Source: Alishewanella tabrizica
GTDB taxonomy: Bacteria > Pseudomonadota > Gammaproteobacteria > Enterobacterales > Alteromonadaceae
Direction of reading: 5' to 3'
Length of the DNA: 64,000 nucleotides
Assembly: GCF_014652375.1 (NCBI RefSeq)
Contig: NZ_BMYR01000005.1
Location: 62,001-126,000 of the forward strand
Shown here in pieces: positions 38,195 through 47,596 of this stretch. The notes under the pieces were generated by a model that was given only the letters and a program-made list of their open reading frames with translations, was not told the origin of the DNA and ran no database searches. A program made the translations under genes and the position numbers. Every line of letters starts with the position of its first letter. Position 1 is the first letter of the stretch.

Positions 38195-40690
38195 ATGCTA
38201 AAAGGAGTAACGCTCAAGGGATTATCGCTGAAGGGAATATCGCTTAAAGGAATATCGCGACGTCGCACACTGCGCGGTTTGCTTTTAGCGCTGTTAATAT
38301 TGTTTTTGATCATCATCCTTGGCGCTGTAGCCTTACCCTGGGTAACGCCAAAGCCGGATCTTTATCGCGATTATATGGGGAGCCAAGCGGTTTTTGCACA
38401 GGGCGGTGAGCTATTGGCGTTGCGTCCAGCAGCTGATGAGCGTTATCGCTTGCGATTGTCGCTAAGTGATATGGCACCGGCAGTGCAACAGGCGACGCTA
38501 TTATATGAAGATCGACGCTTTTACCAGCATATTGGCTTTGATCCTGCCGCATTTGGCCGAGCATTTTGGCAAGGCGTGATAAAAGGGGGGCGACGCCAAG
38601 GTGCGTCGACCTTGAGTATGCAATTGGCGCGCATGCACTATAGGTTGAACACTCAACATCTCGTTGGCAAGATACAGCAAATTATGCTGGCGCTGTATTT
38701 AGAGCGGCACTTAAGCAAAGCAGAGATTTTAGAAGGTTATTTAAATTATGCGCCTTACGGTGCCAATATCGAAAGTGTAGGCGCAGCCAGCCTGATCTAC
38801 TTTGGTAAAGCGGCCGCCGAGTTAAGTACCGCCGAGGCCTTGGCACTGGCCGTGATCCCGCAAAACCCGTTGCAACGTAATCCCGAACGCAGCAGCGGAC
38901 AACAACAGTTGCAGCTGGCTAGATTAAGGCTATTGCAGGCGTGGCAAGCGATGTATCCAACCACACGTAATGAACTTAAGCGGCTTGCTCTGCCATTAAC
39001 TTTTCAAGGCCGGCGTGATTTACCCTTTGTCGCTCCTCATTTTGTGCAAGCCTTGGCACGGCAGCAACCCAGTGGGCCGATTTACAGCAGTTTAGATTGG
39101 CATTTACAACAGCAAGTGAGCCAACAACTGCAGGCTTACTTAAAGCAGCAACAACGCTTGGGGATCAATAATGCCAGTGTATTGATCGTACATCGGCCCA
39201 GCATGCAAATAAAAACGTACTTGGGCTCAGCTGATTTTTTCAATGGCACTATTGCCGGCCAAGTGGATGGCACAGCGGCGCCACGCTCTCCCGGTTCAGC
39301 ATTAAAACCTTTCGTGTTTGCGCTGGCGTTGCAACAAGGTGTTATTCATCCCAAAACACTGCTTAAAGATTTACCGCAGCGTTTTGGTCTCTTCAGCCCA
39401 GAGAATTTTGATCGGCGTTTTCGTGGACCCATTAGCGCGACTGAGGCGTTAGTGCAAAGCCGGAATGTACCGGCGGTGACGTTACAAGCACAATTGCAAC
39501 ACCCCGATTTTTACCAATGGCTTAATGCCAACAACGTACCGCTACCGCAAGCCGCAGATTTTTATGGCTTAGCGCTAGCGCTCGGGGGCATGGAGATATC
39601 GATGCAGCAGTTAGTCACACTGTATGCGATGTTAGGTAATCAAGGGGTTTATCAGCCTTTGCAGTGGCTAGCAAACCGAGCTGATGCAGTGCCAACTAAT
39701 ACATTGCCAGTTGACAGATTGCAGATCAAAACTACAGCAACCAAACGTAATGTAACGCCTGAAAGCGCCGGAAAGGGTAACCCGCAGGCTGATGGCCTCA
39801 GTGCTGTTGCTTTTCAGGGGCTGTTACCCGAGGCCGCTTTTTTAACGTTGCAGATGTTAGCGACACAACCCGCGTTACAGCATGAACGGTTTGCTGCGCT
39901 AACGACGACGCCCCAAGTAGCTTGGAAAACAGGCACGTCCTATGCTTATCGCGATGCTTGGACGCTGGGTTTATATGGCGATTATGTGCTAGCCGTATGG
40001 CTTGGGAATTTTGATGGCAGCAGTAACCCTAATTTAATTGGTCGTAATGCCGCCGCCCCGTTATTTTTTTCATTATTACCCCTGCTAGGGGAACAACAGC
40101 ACGCAAACCAACGCTTATTTACCAAAAGTGAACAACTGAACTTAAAGCAAGTTGCTTTGTGCCGACAGAGCTATCAATTGCCGAATCAGTTTTGTCCTGA
40201 AACCGAATTGGGTTGGGTGATCCCTGGGATCTCACCCGTTGCGGTGTCGGATGTACATCGGCCGGTGCCGATTTTGACTGAAAATGGCTTGCGTGCCTGC
40301 GTGCATCAACCGCCTAAAACAGCATTAGACGTGTTTGAGTTTTGGCCATCAGATATTGCTGCCTTATATCAGCAGGCAGGTATCCGTTTACGGCAACCAC
40401 CAGCCTTTGCTGAAGAGTGTGAAGTGCGCAGTCAAACACAAGCGCAACCCCCGCAAATTGTCTCGCCACAGCCGCATTTAACGTATTTACCCATTACTGG
40501 TCAGCCGTTAGCGTTACAAGCGCGTTTTGATGGTGCGGCTAAGCAAGGGTATTGGTTTGCCGATCAGCGTTTTCTAGGCGCAGTAAGCCCAGGTGAAACA
40601 CTCTTTTGGCCAGCCCTCCGTGGCAGTTACCAACTGAGTGTGCAAGATGATTTAGGGGGAGTGAGCAAAATTACGCTCAACGTGCAGTAA
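38195..40690 (+). CDS. pbpC: Penicillin-binding protein 1C
   Basis: This bifunctional peptidoglycan synthase has about 831 residues. After the membrane anchor (LLLALLILFLIIILGAVAL) the glycosyltransferase domain shows EDRRFYQHIGFDP and RQGASTLSMQLARM. The transpeptidase domain has the SxxK motif in GSALKPF, SRN in VQSRNVP and KTG in WKTGTSYAYRDAW. A C-terminal BiPBP_C domain follows. PBP1C binds and polymerises glycan and is genetically tied to alpha-2-macroglobulin. I use the ATG at 38195; a GTG at 38186 is possible and neither has a clear ribosome-binding site. The cytoplasmic N-terminus carries four LKGxS/T repeats, which is unusual. Confidence 0.92.
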   Translation: MLKGVTLKGLSLKGISLKGISRRRTLRGLLLALLILFLIIILGAVALPWVTPKPDLYRDYMGSQAVFAQGGELLALRPAADERYRLRLSLSDMAPAVQQATLLYEDRRFYQHIGFDPAAFGRAFWQGVIKGGRRQGASTLSMQLARMHYRLNTQHLVGKIQQIMLALYLERHLSKAEILEGYLNYAPYGANIESVGAASLIYFGKAAAELSTAEALALAVIPQNPLQRNPERSSGQQQLQLARLRLLQAWQAMYPTTRNELKRLALPLTFQGRRDLPFVAPHFVQALARQQPSGPIYSSLDWHLQQQVSQQLQAYLKQQQRLGINNASVLIVHRPSMQIKTYLGSADFFNGTIAGQVDGTAAPRSPGSALKPFVFALALQQGVIHPKTLLKDLPQRFGLFSPENFDRRFRGPISATEALVQSRNVPAVTLQAQLQHPDFYQWLNANNVPLPQAADFYGLALALGGMEISMQQLVTLYAMLGNQGVYQPLQWLANRADAVPTNTLPVDRLQIKTTATKRNVTPESAGKGNPQADGLSAVAFQGLLPEAAFLTLQMLATQPALQHERFAALTTTPQVAWKTGTSYAYRDAWTLGLYGDYVLAVWLGNFDGSSNPNLIGRNAAAPLFFSLLPLLGEQQHANQRLFTKSEQLNLKQVALCRQSYQLPNQFCPETELGWVIPGISPVAVSDVHRPVPILTENGLRACVHQPPKTALDVFEFWPSDIAALYQQAGIRLRQPPAFAEECEVRSQTQAQPPQIVSPQPHLTYLPITGQPLALQARFDGAAKQGYWFADQRFLGAVSPGETLFWPALRGSYQLSVQDDLGGVSKITLNVQ
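38198..38257 (+). repeat. Four 15-bp repeats encoding LKGxS/T in the PbpC N-terminus
   Basis: Four tandem 15-bp units encode LKGVT, LKGLS, LKGIS and LKGIS. The four leucines use CTA, CTC, CTG and CTT and the lysine codons alternate AAA/AAG, so the peptide is more conserved than the DNA. Confidence 0.85.
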
Positions 40691-40792
40691 AACTGGTTAG
40701 AATGTCATGAAGCGGTCAACAAAAACCAGTACACTGTTATGCTTAGTTTTTTAGCTGCGGCATGCAGATAACAGTATAGAGATAAGAACCGC

Positions 40793-42055
40793 ATGAAAGT
40801 CCTTGTTATTTTTCTGAGTATTTGGTTGGTTGCTTGTAGTGGTGTCTCCAAACCTCAACCTAACGCGTCGGTTACACGGGCCGAACAAAGTTTAATTATC
40901 ATTTCAATTGATGGCTTGCGTCATGATTATTTAACCTTGCATCACGCTCCTATGCTGGCAGAGTTAGCCGCAGCCGGTGTGCATGTAGAAGCTTTAGAGC
41001 CGGTGTTTCCAAGTAAAACCTTTCCAAATCATTATTCACTGGTGACGGGGCTGCACCCAGAAAAGCACGGCATCGTCGATAACTCGATGTATGATCCTCT
41101 TACAAAACGTCAATTCTCAATGCGGATGAGCGATCAAGTTGCCGACGGTTTTTGGTGGCAAGGTGAACCCATTTGGGTGACGGCAGAATTGCAAGGTGTA
41201 AAAGCCGCCACGTATTTTTTCCCCGGCTCAGAAGCCGAAATCAAAGGGACACGGCCAAGTTATTGGTTTCCTTATGTACATGAAACGCCAAATCGGCAAC
41301 GTACTGAGCAGGTATTAGCCTGGTTAGCCATGCCACTGGCAGAAAGGCCGCGCGTGATTACATTGTATTTTAGCGATGTGGACAGCGCAGGGCATAATTT
41401 CGGACCCAAGTCGACGCAAGTGCGTGAGGCATTGGCGGCAGTAGATGCAGAAGTCCGTTTCTTATTTGAGACATTGCGTGCGCGTGATCAACTGTCTCAG
41501 GTGAATATTTTAGTGAGCTCTGATCATGGTATGGCGGAGGTTGATCAACGCAAGTACATTATTGCAGATGAATTATTCGATGCGAGCTTAGCGCAAAATG
41601 TGCGTTTTTCGCGGGAAATTATCAGCATTTTTCCAAAAACTGGGGAAGAAGCACGTGTGTATGAACAGATCGCGCAACGCATGAATGCTGAGCAAATGCG
41701 TTTGTACCGCAAAACAGATCTTCCGGCGCGTTTTCATCATCAGCAGCACGAACGTATTGCCCCCATTATGCTATTGGCGGAGCAGCCGTGGATTTTTGTG
41801 CGCAAAAGTTTACTGCCCAATTTAAAAGCCGATCCCTCGTTTTTACAGGCGCGTGGCAGCCATGGTTATGACAATACTGAACAGGATATGCAAGGGATGT
41901 TGATTGCTTACGGTCCCGCCTTTCAACAACAGACGCGTGTTGCACGTTTAAGCATGGTGGATATTTATAATGTGATGGCGGCTGTTATCGGGGTGACCGC
42001 TGCGCAAAACGATGGTGATAAAGCCGCGCTGCCATTGATGTTGGCGCAGGACTAA
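40793..42055 (+). CDS. ENPP-type nucleotide pyrophosphatase/phosphodiesterase lipoprotein
   Basis: This is a 420-residue lipoprotein (lipobox LVAC, Cys near residue 15) of the alkaline phosphatase superfamily. The N-terminal metal site is SIDGLRHDY, the nucleophile Thr is in FPSKTFPNHYSLVTGLHPEKHGI, and further metal ligands lie in FSDVDSAGH and SSDHGMAEV, with a final His in RGSHGYDN. This pattern is that of ectonucleotide pyrophosphatases/phosphodiesterases, which cleave nucleotide or lysophospholipid phosphodiesters. Acting at the envelope, it could scavenge phosphate or nucleotides. The rlmC gene starts 6 bp after its stop. Confidence 0.88.
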   Translation: MKVLVIFLSIWLVACSGVSKPQPNASVTRAEQSLIIISIDGLRHDYLTLHHAPMLAELAAAGVHVEALEPVFPSKTFPNHYSLVTGLHPEKHGIVDNSMYDPLTKRQFSMRMSDQVADGFWWQGEPIWVTAELQGVKAATYFFPGSEAEIKGTRPSYWFPYVHETPNRQRTEQVLAWLAMPLAERPRVITLYFSDVDSAGHNFGPKSTQVREALAAVDAEVRFLFETLRARDQLSQVNILVSSDHGMAEVDQRKYIIADELFDASLAQNVRFSREIISIFPKTGEEARVYEQIAQRMNAEQMRLYRKTDLPARFHHQQHERIAPIMLLAEQPWIFVRKSLLPNLKADPSFLQARGSHGYDNTEQDMQGMLIAYGPAFQQQTRVARLSMVDIYNVMAAVIGVTAAQNDGDKAALPLMLAQD

Positions 42056-42061
42056 GCATAG

Positions 42062-43231
42062 ATGTTTTGTGCTCATTATGCGGCAGATCGGTGCCGATCT
42101 TGCCAATGGTTAGATAAACCTTATGCTAGCCAACTCGCGTTAAAACAACAGCAACTCATCACCTTATTAGCGGCGCATCAACCTTTTGAGGCGCTACCGG
42201 CTGTCGCGAGTCGTGAGCAAGCGTTTCGCTATAAAGCAAAAATGGTGGTGTTGGGGAGTTATGAAGATCCCGTTTTAGGGATTGTTAATCCGCAGGGAGA
42301 TGCTGTTGATCTGGCGGATTGCCCACTGTATCCAGCCAGTTTTGCTAACGCTTTTACGGTTATAAAACGCTTTATTCAACTCGCGGCGTTAGTGCCTTAC
42401 CAGGTCGCTAAACGTGAAGGGGAATTAAAGTTTATTTTATTAAATGAAAGTTGGCACACCGGCCGTTTGATGTTGCGCTTTGTGCTGCGCTCGAAAAACC
42501 ATATAGCTGTCATTCAAAAACATTTGCCCACGTTACGTGCGCAATTACCTGCGCTTGACGTGGTCAGTATTAATTTACAACCCCAGCATGCGGCAGTGTT
42601 AGAAGGCACAGAAGAGTGGATACTTACGCCTGAAACACGTTTACGTGAACGGCTTAATCATGTGCCGCTGTATTTAACGCCGCAAAGTTTTTTTCAAACC
42701 AATCCCGAGATCGCTGCCAGTTTGTATGCCACCGCAATGCAGTGGGCTGAGCAATTACAGGCACAGGGTGCGAAGTTACAGCGTATTTGGGATTTATTTT
42801 GTGGGGTAGGTGGTTTTGGACTTCATCTTAGCAGTGCTTTGCAGCGCCAAACCGGTGAAGAACCCGAGTTAATCGGCATCGAAATTGCGCCAGCTGCTAT
42901 CGCAAGTGCGCAGCAGGCAGCACAAGACTTAGGTTTACGGCGGGTGAGTTTTCAGGCGCTCGATTCGGCTACCTTTGCGATGGCAGCAAAGGACGCGCCT
43001 GACTTACTGATGGTTAATCCTCCTCGCCGCGGTTTAGGCGCTCAGTTGTGCCAAGATATCACCCGTTTAGCGCCACGCTGGATCTTTTACTCCAGTTGCA
43101 ATCCGCAAACACTCGCGCGTGATTTGGTCGATTTACCAGACTATCAGCTGCATAAAGTCCAGCTGTTCGATTTATTTGCACACAGCAGCCATGCTGAAGT
43201 GTTGTTATTACTTGAGCGTAAAGCCAGATAG
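42062..43231 (+). CDS. rlmC: 23S rRNA (uracil-747-C5)-methyltransferase RlmC
   Basis: This is a 389-residue SAM-dependent RNA methyltransferase. The N-terminal iron-sulphur cysteines are visible (CAHYAADRCRSCQW, with a fourth Cys in LADCPLYP). The Rossmann domain has WDLFCGVGGFGLHL and NPPRRGLG, and the catalytic Cys is in YSSCNPQTLARDL. Length and the CxxxxxxxCxxC spacing match RlmC (RumB) rather than RlmD or TrmA. It follows the ENPP lipoprotein gene by 6 bp, so they are probably cotranscribed. It converges on the chemoreceptor gene with a 1-nt gap. Confidence 0.92.
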   Translation: MFCAHYAADRCRSCQWLDKPYASQLALKQQQLITLLAAHQPFEALPAVASREQAFRYKAKMVVLGSYEDPVLGIVNPQGDAVDLADCPLYPASFANAFTVIKRFIQLAALVPYQVAKREGELKFILLNESWHTGRLMLRFVLRSKNHIAVIQKHLPTLRAQLPALDVVSINLQPQHAAVLEGTEEWILTPETRLRERLNHVPLYLTPQSFFQTNPEIAASLYATAMQWAEQLQAQGAKLQRIWDLFCGVGGFGLHLSSALQRQTGEEPELIGIEIAPAAIASAQQAAQDLGLRRVSFQALDSATFAMAAKDAPDLLMVNPPRRGLGAQLCQDITRLAPRWIFYSSCNPQTLARDLVDLPDYQLHKVQLFDLFAHSSHAEVLLLLERKAR

Positions 43232-43232
43232 C

Positions 43233-44777
43233 CTAGCGTTTAAAGCCAATTCTAAAGCCGCCCCAATGTTTACCATCAACAAAAATGGGTACCGATAAAT
43301 CATGCATGATCTCACCGGTATCCCGTTTATAGGTTTGCAGTAACATCGCTTCGGTATTACTGCCACAACGACTGCCCGTGCGATCATTAAAAATGCGTTT
43401 AGTCCGGTTTTGTAGTAAATCTTTTTCATAATTACCGGTTAGGGGCTGGCAAAACTTGCGATTGTGAGTAGGGAAGTATCCTTTGCGATCAACGGCGCCG
43501 GCATACAACACTTTAGGTTGGCGTTGTAAAATAGGCTCTTGAATACTTGGAAACTGCTGATCGGTAAAACTGTCGTAAGGAGTGCTAAACTTTTGCGGAT
43601 TGGTATTGGCGATGGGCTGATATTTATCGCTGAATACCTTGTCACGACTGAGTTTACCGCTACTGATGGCGTCACTTAATAATTGACCAATAGCCTGCGC
43701 AGCCTGTTGGGCTTCAAGTAAGATGGGTTGATAAAATGCATCAATTTTTTGCTGACTTAGCTCACGATAAATCGTTTCGGTTTCCACCGACACTTCTATC
43801 GCTTGGCTGGCAATATTTTGTCCCTTATGTTCAATTGCATGCAGTGCTTGGGTGATGCTTTGAATCGAACTAGTGATTTGTGCACTGGTATGCTCGAGTC
43901 CTTCACTTAGCTGCTCAATTTGGCTTAACGCACCGGTAGATTGATTAATTTCTTGGCTTATGTGATTTACACCTGCTGCAACCTGTTGTAGCTCTTGTTG
44001 TACCAGCTGGCTAGCCTGTTCTAATTGCTGCATTAACACAGCTGTATGCTCACTTTGTTTGCGAATATCACCAAGCATGCCAGCAATATCTTTTGTGGCA
44101 CCGGCGGTTTTTCCTGCTAAGGCTCTCACTTCTTCGGCAACAACAGCGAATCCTCGTCCTTGTTCACCTGCGCGAGCGGCTTCAATGGCGGCATTCAGCG
44201 CCAATAAATTGGTTTGATCGGCGACATTATTGATGACTTCAGTAATATGCTGGATCTTATCTGCATTGCCACGTAATGCCTCTAATTCAGATGCGGCATG
44301 GCTCACTGCACTTGCCAGTTGTTGAATTTTTTTCACACCAGATTGCAAATTCGTGTCGGCCTGCTGGGTTGCTGACGCAGCTTGATGAATGGTTTGGTTA
44401 ATCGTTTGCAAGTTGTGGTTAAGTTGGCTACTGGTGCTGGTTAAGTCGGTGGTAGCGTTACCGATTTGTAAGCTACCTTCGCTACTATGGCGGATATCTT
44501 TGATTAACCCATCAATAAAAAATGACACTTCAGCTGCGCCAATGGCCATTTTGGAGGTGGCTTGGGTTATCGTGTCAAACGCTGCTTGGGTCGTCAATTG
44601 CGCGGGTGCATCTGACATACCGGCATCGGCGGCAGGGCGTTGCAGAAATAAATATCCCGCAGTGAGCAAGATGCTTAAGGTGATACCGAGTAGAGCGCTG
44701 ACCAACCAAAAACACAGTAACTGAACTAAGAGAAGTATCGTTAAAAACAGCATATGACGGGATAACGTGGCAGTCAT
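43233..44777 (-). CDS. Methyl-accepting chemotaxis protein with C-terminal sensor-like domain
   Basis: This is a 514-residue chemoreceptor. Two closely spaced N-terminal hydrophobic segments leave no room for a periplasmic ligand domain. The cytoplasmic signalling tip reads [43 protein letters not shown], diagnostic for MCPs. After the coiled coil comes a domain of about 130 residues (near 385-514) ending in [25 protein letters not shown], which resembles a single Cache/PAS-like sensor and would sense in the cytoplasm. GGAG lies 6 nt before the ATG. The ligand is unknown. Confidence 0.87.
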   Translation of the reverse strand: MTATLSRHMLFLTILLLVQLLCFWLVSALLGITLSILLTAGYLFLQRPAADAGMSDAPAQLTTQAAFDTITQATSKMAIGAAEVSFFIDGLIKDIRHSSEGSLQIGNATTDLTSTSSQLNHNLQTINQTIHQAASATQQADTNLQSGVKKIQQLASAVSHAASELEALRGNADKIQHITEVINNVADQTNLLALNAAIEAARAGEQGRGFAVVAEEVRALAGKTAGATKDIAGMLGDIRKQSEHTAVLMQQLEQASQLVQQELQQVAAGVNHISQEINQSTGALSQIEQLSEGLEHTSAQITSSIQSITQALHAIEHKGQNIASQAIEVSVETETIYRELSQQKIDAFYQPILLEAQQAAQAIGQLLSDAISSGKLSRDKVFSDKYQPIANTNPQKFSTPYDSFTDQQFPSIQEPILQRQPKVLYAGAVDRKGYFPTHNRKFCQPLTGNYEKDLLQNRTKRIFNDRTGSRCGSNTEAMLLQTYKRDTGEIMHDLSVPIFVDGKHWGGFRIGFKR

Positions 44778-44931
44778 AACAGCTCCGGCGGGTCATTATT
44801 ATTTTTAAATACGCATTTGCGTTTGATTATAGAGCATTTTTATCATTTTGTTGGTCAATCTGCGTTAATTAAGGGCAGATTAATTTCACCGATGTTATCC
44901 TTTGCGTAGCAGAGTGTAGGATAAGGTAGTT

Positions 44932-45354
44932 GTGGCTTATTTTTCGTTATTTATAACTGGGTTTATTGCGGCAACGCTATTTCCAGCTTCATCAGAATTG
45001 TTGTTATTGGCCTTATTACAACAGGGCTATCAACCGTTTTTACTTTGGCTGGTTGCTACCACTGGGAATACGCTGGGATCTTGTGTTAATTGGTGGTTGG
45101 GTAAGCAATTGCGGCGTTTTCAACACAAACGTTGGTTCCCCATCTCTGAACCGCAGTTAGTCCGGGCTGAACGTCTATTTTTACGCTACGGGCGATGGAG
45201 TCTTTTACTCTCATGGTTACCGGTTATAGGCGATCCTTTAACGATGATCGCCGGTGTTTTAAAAGTCCCTTTCCCTATTTTTTTGTTACTCGTGGCGCTG
45301 GGGAAAGCATTGCGCTATGGGATTTTGATTTTGTTGGCGATATCGTTTTTTTAA
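44932..45354 (+). CDS. yqaA: YqaA family DedA-like membrane protein
   Basis: This is a 140-residue membrane protein of the SNARE-associated/DedA superfamily. It has the YqaA pattern: FPASSELLLLALLQQG in the first half, then GNTLGSCVNWWLGK, and LPVIGDPLTMIAGVLKVPF near the end. Superfamily members are linked to lipid flipping and proton-motive-force homeostasis; YqaA itself has no proven function. The start is GTG at 44932 with AAGGTAG 4-5 nt upstream. It lies 81 bp before the DUF2750 gene on the same strand. Confidence 0.85.
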   Translation: MAYFSLFITGFIAATLFPASSELLLLALLQQGYQPFLLWLVATTGNTLGSCVNWWLGKQLRRFQHKRWFPISEPQLVRAERLFLRYGRWSLLLSWLPVIGDPLTMIAGVLKVPFPIFLLLVALGKALRYGILILLAISFF

Positions 45355-45435
45355 GCGGGTTTCACTATTTGCGATAGCATTATGGCAGCAGATGCGTCAT
45401 CATTGTCAAAAATATCGACAAGATGGGACTAACTT

Positions 45436-45828
45436 ATGGAATACAAATTATCTGCTGAAGAATTAGCACGTATTGTGGCGTTAGATGCAGAACAACGTTA
45501 CGAATACTTTGTTCAAGCTGTGGCTGATTTACAAGAGATCTGGATTTTAACCGACGACGAAGGTTTTGTGTTGGTGAGTGCTGAAGACGAGCGTTGTATC
45601 CCTGTATGGCCGCATGCCGAATTGGCGCAGCAATGGATCGAAGGTGAGTGGGAAAACTGTAAAGCGCAAGCGGTCGATTTAGATACCTGGTTAAACAAAT
45701 GGACTGAAGGCTTAAATGGTGATGAGTTAAGTATTGCCGTGCTGCCTGATGCTGATGGTCCGGGTGTGGTAGTGGCACCTGACGAACTCGCGGAAACGCT
45801 GGTTGGCGAATTAAGTGATGATGCCTAA
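45436..45828 (+). CDS. DUF2750 protein
   Basis: This is a 130-residue acidic cytoplasmic protein. The sequence RYEYFVQAVADLQEIWILTDDEGFVLV followed by CIPVWPHAELAQQWIEGEW is characteristic of DUF2750, a family widespread in gammaproteobacteria and without known function. It has no signal peptide or recognised active site. It ends before a strong bidirectional terminator and may be cotranscribed with yqaA. Confidence 0.83.
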   Translation: MEYKLSAEELARIVALDAEQRYEYFVQAVADLQEIWILTDDEGFVLVSAEDERCIPVWPHAELAQQWIEGEWENCKAQAVDLDTWLNKWTEGLNGDELSIAVLPDADGPGVVVAPDELAETLVGELSDDA

Positions 45829-45886
45829 CACGCGTTAAACGCTTAACCGCATGTATACCTAAAAAATATACGTAAAAAATAAACGT

Positions 45887-45916
45887 AAAAAACGGCAGTA
45901 TTAACTGCCGTTTTTT
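45887..45916. terminator. Bidirectional intrinsic terminator
   Basis: AAAAAACGGCAGT pairs with ACTGCCGTTTTTT around a 4-nt loop, giving T runs on both strands. It sits between the convergent DUF2750 and ldhA genes and serves both. Confidence 0.93.
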
Positions 45917-45982
45917 ATGGAAACAAGGCTTTGCAAGTCTCTTTGAGACTTGCTTTGAAAGCACCTTTGAACCAGAAAAACT

Positions 45983-46963
45983 TTAGTGGGTAAGCTCATT
46001 GCCATTTAGTTGGCCGCTGGCATAACTCACTAAGTTATCACTGGTGATTTGACTGATTTGTTGCATGGCTTCTTTGGTAAAAAACGCCTGATGGCCAGTG
46101 ATCAACACATTAGGGAAGGTAAGTAGACGCTTAAATACGTCATCATCAATCATCTGCTCAGATAAATTTTCAAAGAATATATCAGCTTCCTGCTCATACA
46201 CATCTAAACCAAGATAACCAATTTTACGACTTTTCAAACTGTTTATAACGGCTTTGGTATCAATTAGGGCACCACGACTGGTATTGATCAACATAACACC
46301 GTCTTTCATTTGCGCTAAGCTGTTTGCGTTGATCATATGATGCGTTTGCGGCGTGAGTGGGCAGTGCAAGCTTAGAATATCGCTTTGTTCATAGAGCTGC
46401 GATAAGCTGGTGTAGTGGCCTGCCAATTCCGGCTGTTCTTGCACGTCGTAGCACAGTAGTTTGCAGCCAAAACCCTTGATAATGCGGGCGGTGGCTAAGC
46501 CAATTCGCCCGGTGCCGATAAGGCCAACGGTTTTGCCATGCATATTAAAGCCTAATAAGCCCTCTAGCGAAAAGTTATCATCTCGCACCCGATTATATGC
46601 TTTATGCAATTTGCGATTAAGTGTGAGCATCATCGCAAGCGTATGCTCAGCAACAGCCTCGGGCGAATAAGCAGGGACGCGAGCCACTCGAATGCTTAAT
46701 TCTTTGGCCGCAGTTAAATCCACATTATTAAAACCTGCACAGCGTAGCGCAATCATTTCAATGCCTATTGCTGACAATTGTGTTAACACTGGGGCTGATA
46801 AATCGTCATTCACAAAGGCACAAATAGCGTGGCACCCTTGTGCCAGCTTCACGCTTTCAAGGTTGAGTCGGGATTCAAAGTAAACAAATTTTAAATTGGT
46901 ATCGGCCCATTGGCTAAAAGCCTCTTGATCATATTTTTTGGCGCTAAAAACGGCAACTTTCAT
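45983..46963 (-). CDS. ldhA: D-lactate dehydrogenase (2-hydroxyacid dehydrogenase)
   Basis: This is a 326-residue NAD-dependent D-2-hydroxyacid dehydrogenase. The nucleotide-binding motif is VGLIGTGRIG, catalytic Arg is in INTSRGALID, Glu in DVYEQEADIF, and His in ITGHQAFFT. The N-terminal KVAVFSAKKYDQEAF and RCAGFNNVDL match the LdhA branch, which reduces pyruvate to D-lactate during fermentation. It appears to be monocistronic with a terminator behind it. A broader 2-ketoacid reductase activity is possible. Confidence 0.9.
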   Translation of the reverse strand: MKVAVFSAKKYDQEAFSQWADTNLKFVYFESRLNLESVKLAQGCHAICAFVNDDLSAPVLTQLSAIGIEMIALRCAGFNNVDLTAAKELSIRVARVPAYSPEAVAEHTLAMMLTLNRKLHKAYNRVRDDNFSLEGLLGFNMHGKTVGLIGTGRIGLATARIIKGFGCKLLCYDVQEQPELAGHYTSLSQLYEQSDILSLHCPLTPQTHHMINANSLAQMKDGVMLINTSRGALIDTKAVINSLKSRKIGYLGLDVYEQEADIFFENLSEQMIDDDVFKRLLTFPNVLITGHQAFFTKEAMQQISQITSDNLVSYASGQLNGNELTH

Positions 46964-47033
46964 CGGTATTCTCCCAGCTGGATAGGGTGAGTGTAGCGGG
47001 TTTTATAGCTGCAGCATTAGCGCCAGATCAAAG

Positions 47034-47513
47034 TTATAGCAATTCGTCGATCGCTTGAGCGATGCTAGCAGGTTTAGTGCGAGGCGCGTAACGCTTTACC
47101 ACCAGCCCTTCCTTGTTAACCAAAAACTTCGTAAAGTTCCATTTTATCGCACGGCTTTTCAATAAGCCGCGGGCGTTATCTTTTAGGTATTCGAAGACCG
47201 GTGCGGCTTCTGGGCCATTAACATTCAACTTACCCATCAGCGGGAAGGTTACGCCATAGTTTATTTCACAAAATTGGCTTATTTCTGCATTGGAACCGGG
47301 TTCTTGCCCACCAAATTGGTTACACGGAAACGCCAATATCACCAGGCCTTTGTCATGGTACTGTTTATGTAGCGCTTCAAGTTCTTTGTATTGAGGCGTA
47401 AAGCCACATTTACTGGCAGTATTAACAATTAACACCACCTTGCCACGAAATTGACTGAGTGCCAGTGGCTGTCCCTGATTGTCGGCAACCGTGAAATCAT
47501 AAAGTGTTGTCAT
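47034..47513 (-). CDS. Glutathione peroxidase family thiol peroxidase (BtuE-like)
   Basis: This is a 159-residue peroxidase. The active-site motif is NTASKCGFTPQYKELE with a peroxidatic Cys instead of selenocysteine. The rest of the tetrad is in FPCNQFGGQEPGS (Gln) and IKWNFTKFLV (Trp, Asn). Cys-type bacterial enzymes usually take electrons from thioredoxin, so the glutathione name may mislead. It removes H2O2 and organic peroxides in the cytoplasm. It is divergent from the dehydrogenase gene at 47597 and appears to be a single-gene unit. Confidence 0.9.
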   Translation of the reverse strand: MTTLYDFTVADNQGQPLALSQFRGKVVLIVNTASKCGFTPQYKELEALHKQYHDKGLVILAFPCNQFGGQEPGSNAEISQFCEINYGVTFPLMGKLNVNGPEAAPVFEYLKDNARGLLKSRAIKWNFTKFLVNKEGLVVKRYAPRTKPASIAQAIDELL

Positions 47514-47596
47514 GCTTATTCCTTTTAATGGCTTTTCAATGGCTTGATAACTTTGTAAGCTAGCTTACCACTATGTCACATTTTTAAGTCATTTTT

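Noticed and set aside
45434-45964. 176-codon minus-strand frame over the DUF2750 gene
   Set aside because: It covers the whole DUF2750 gene in antisense and crosses the bidirectional terminator.
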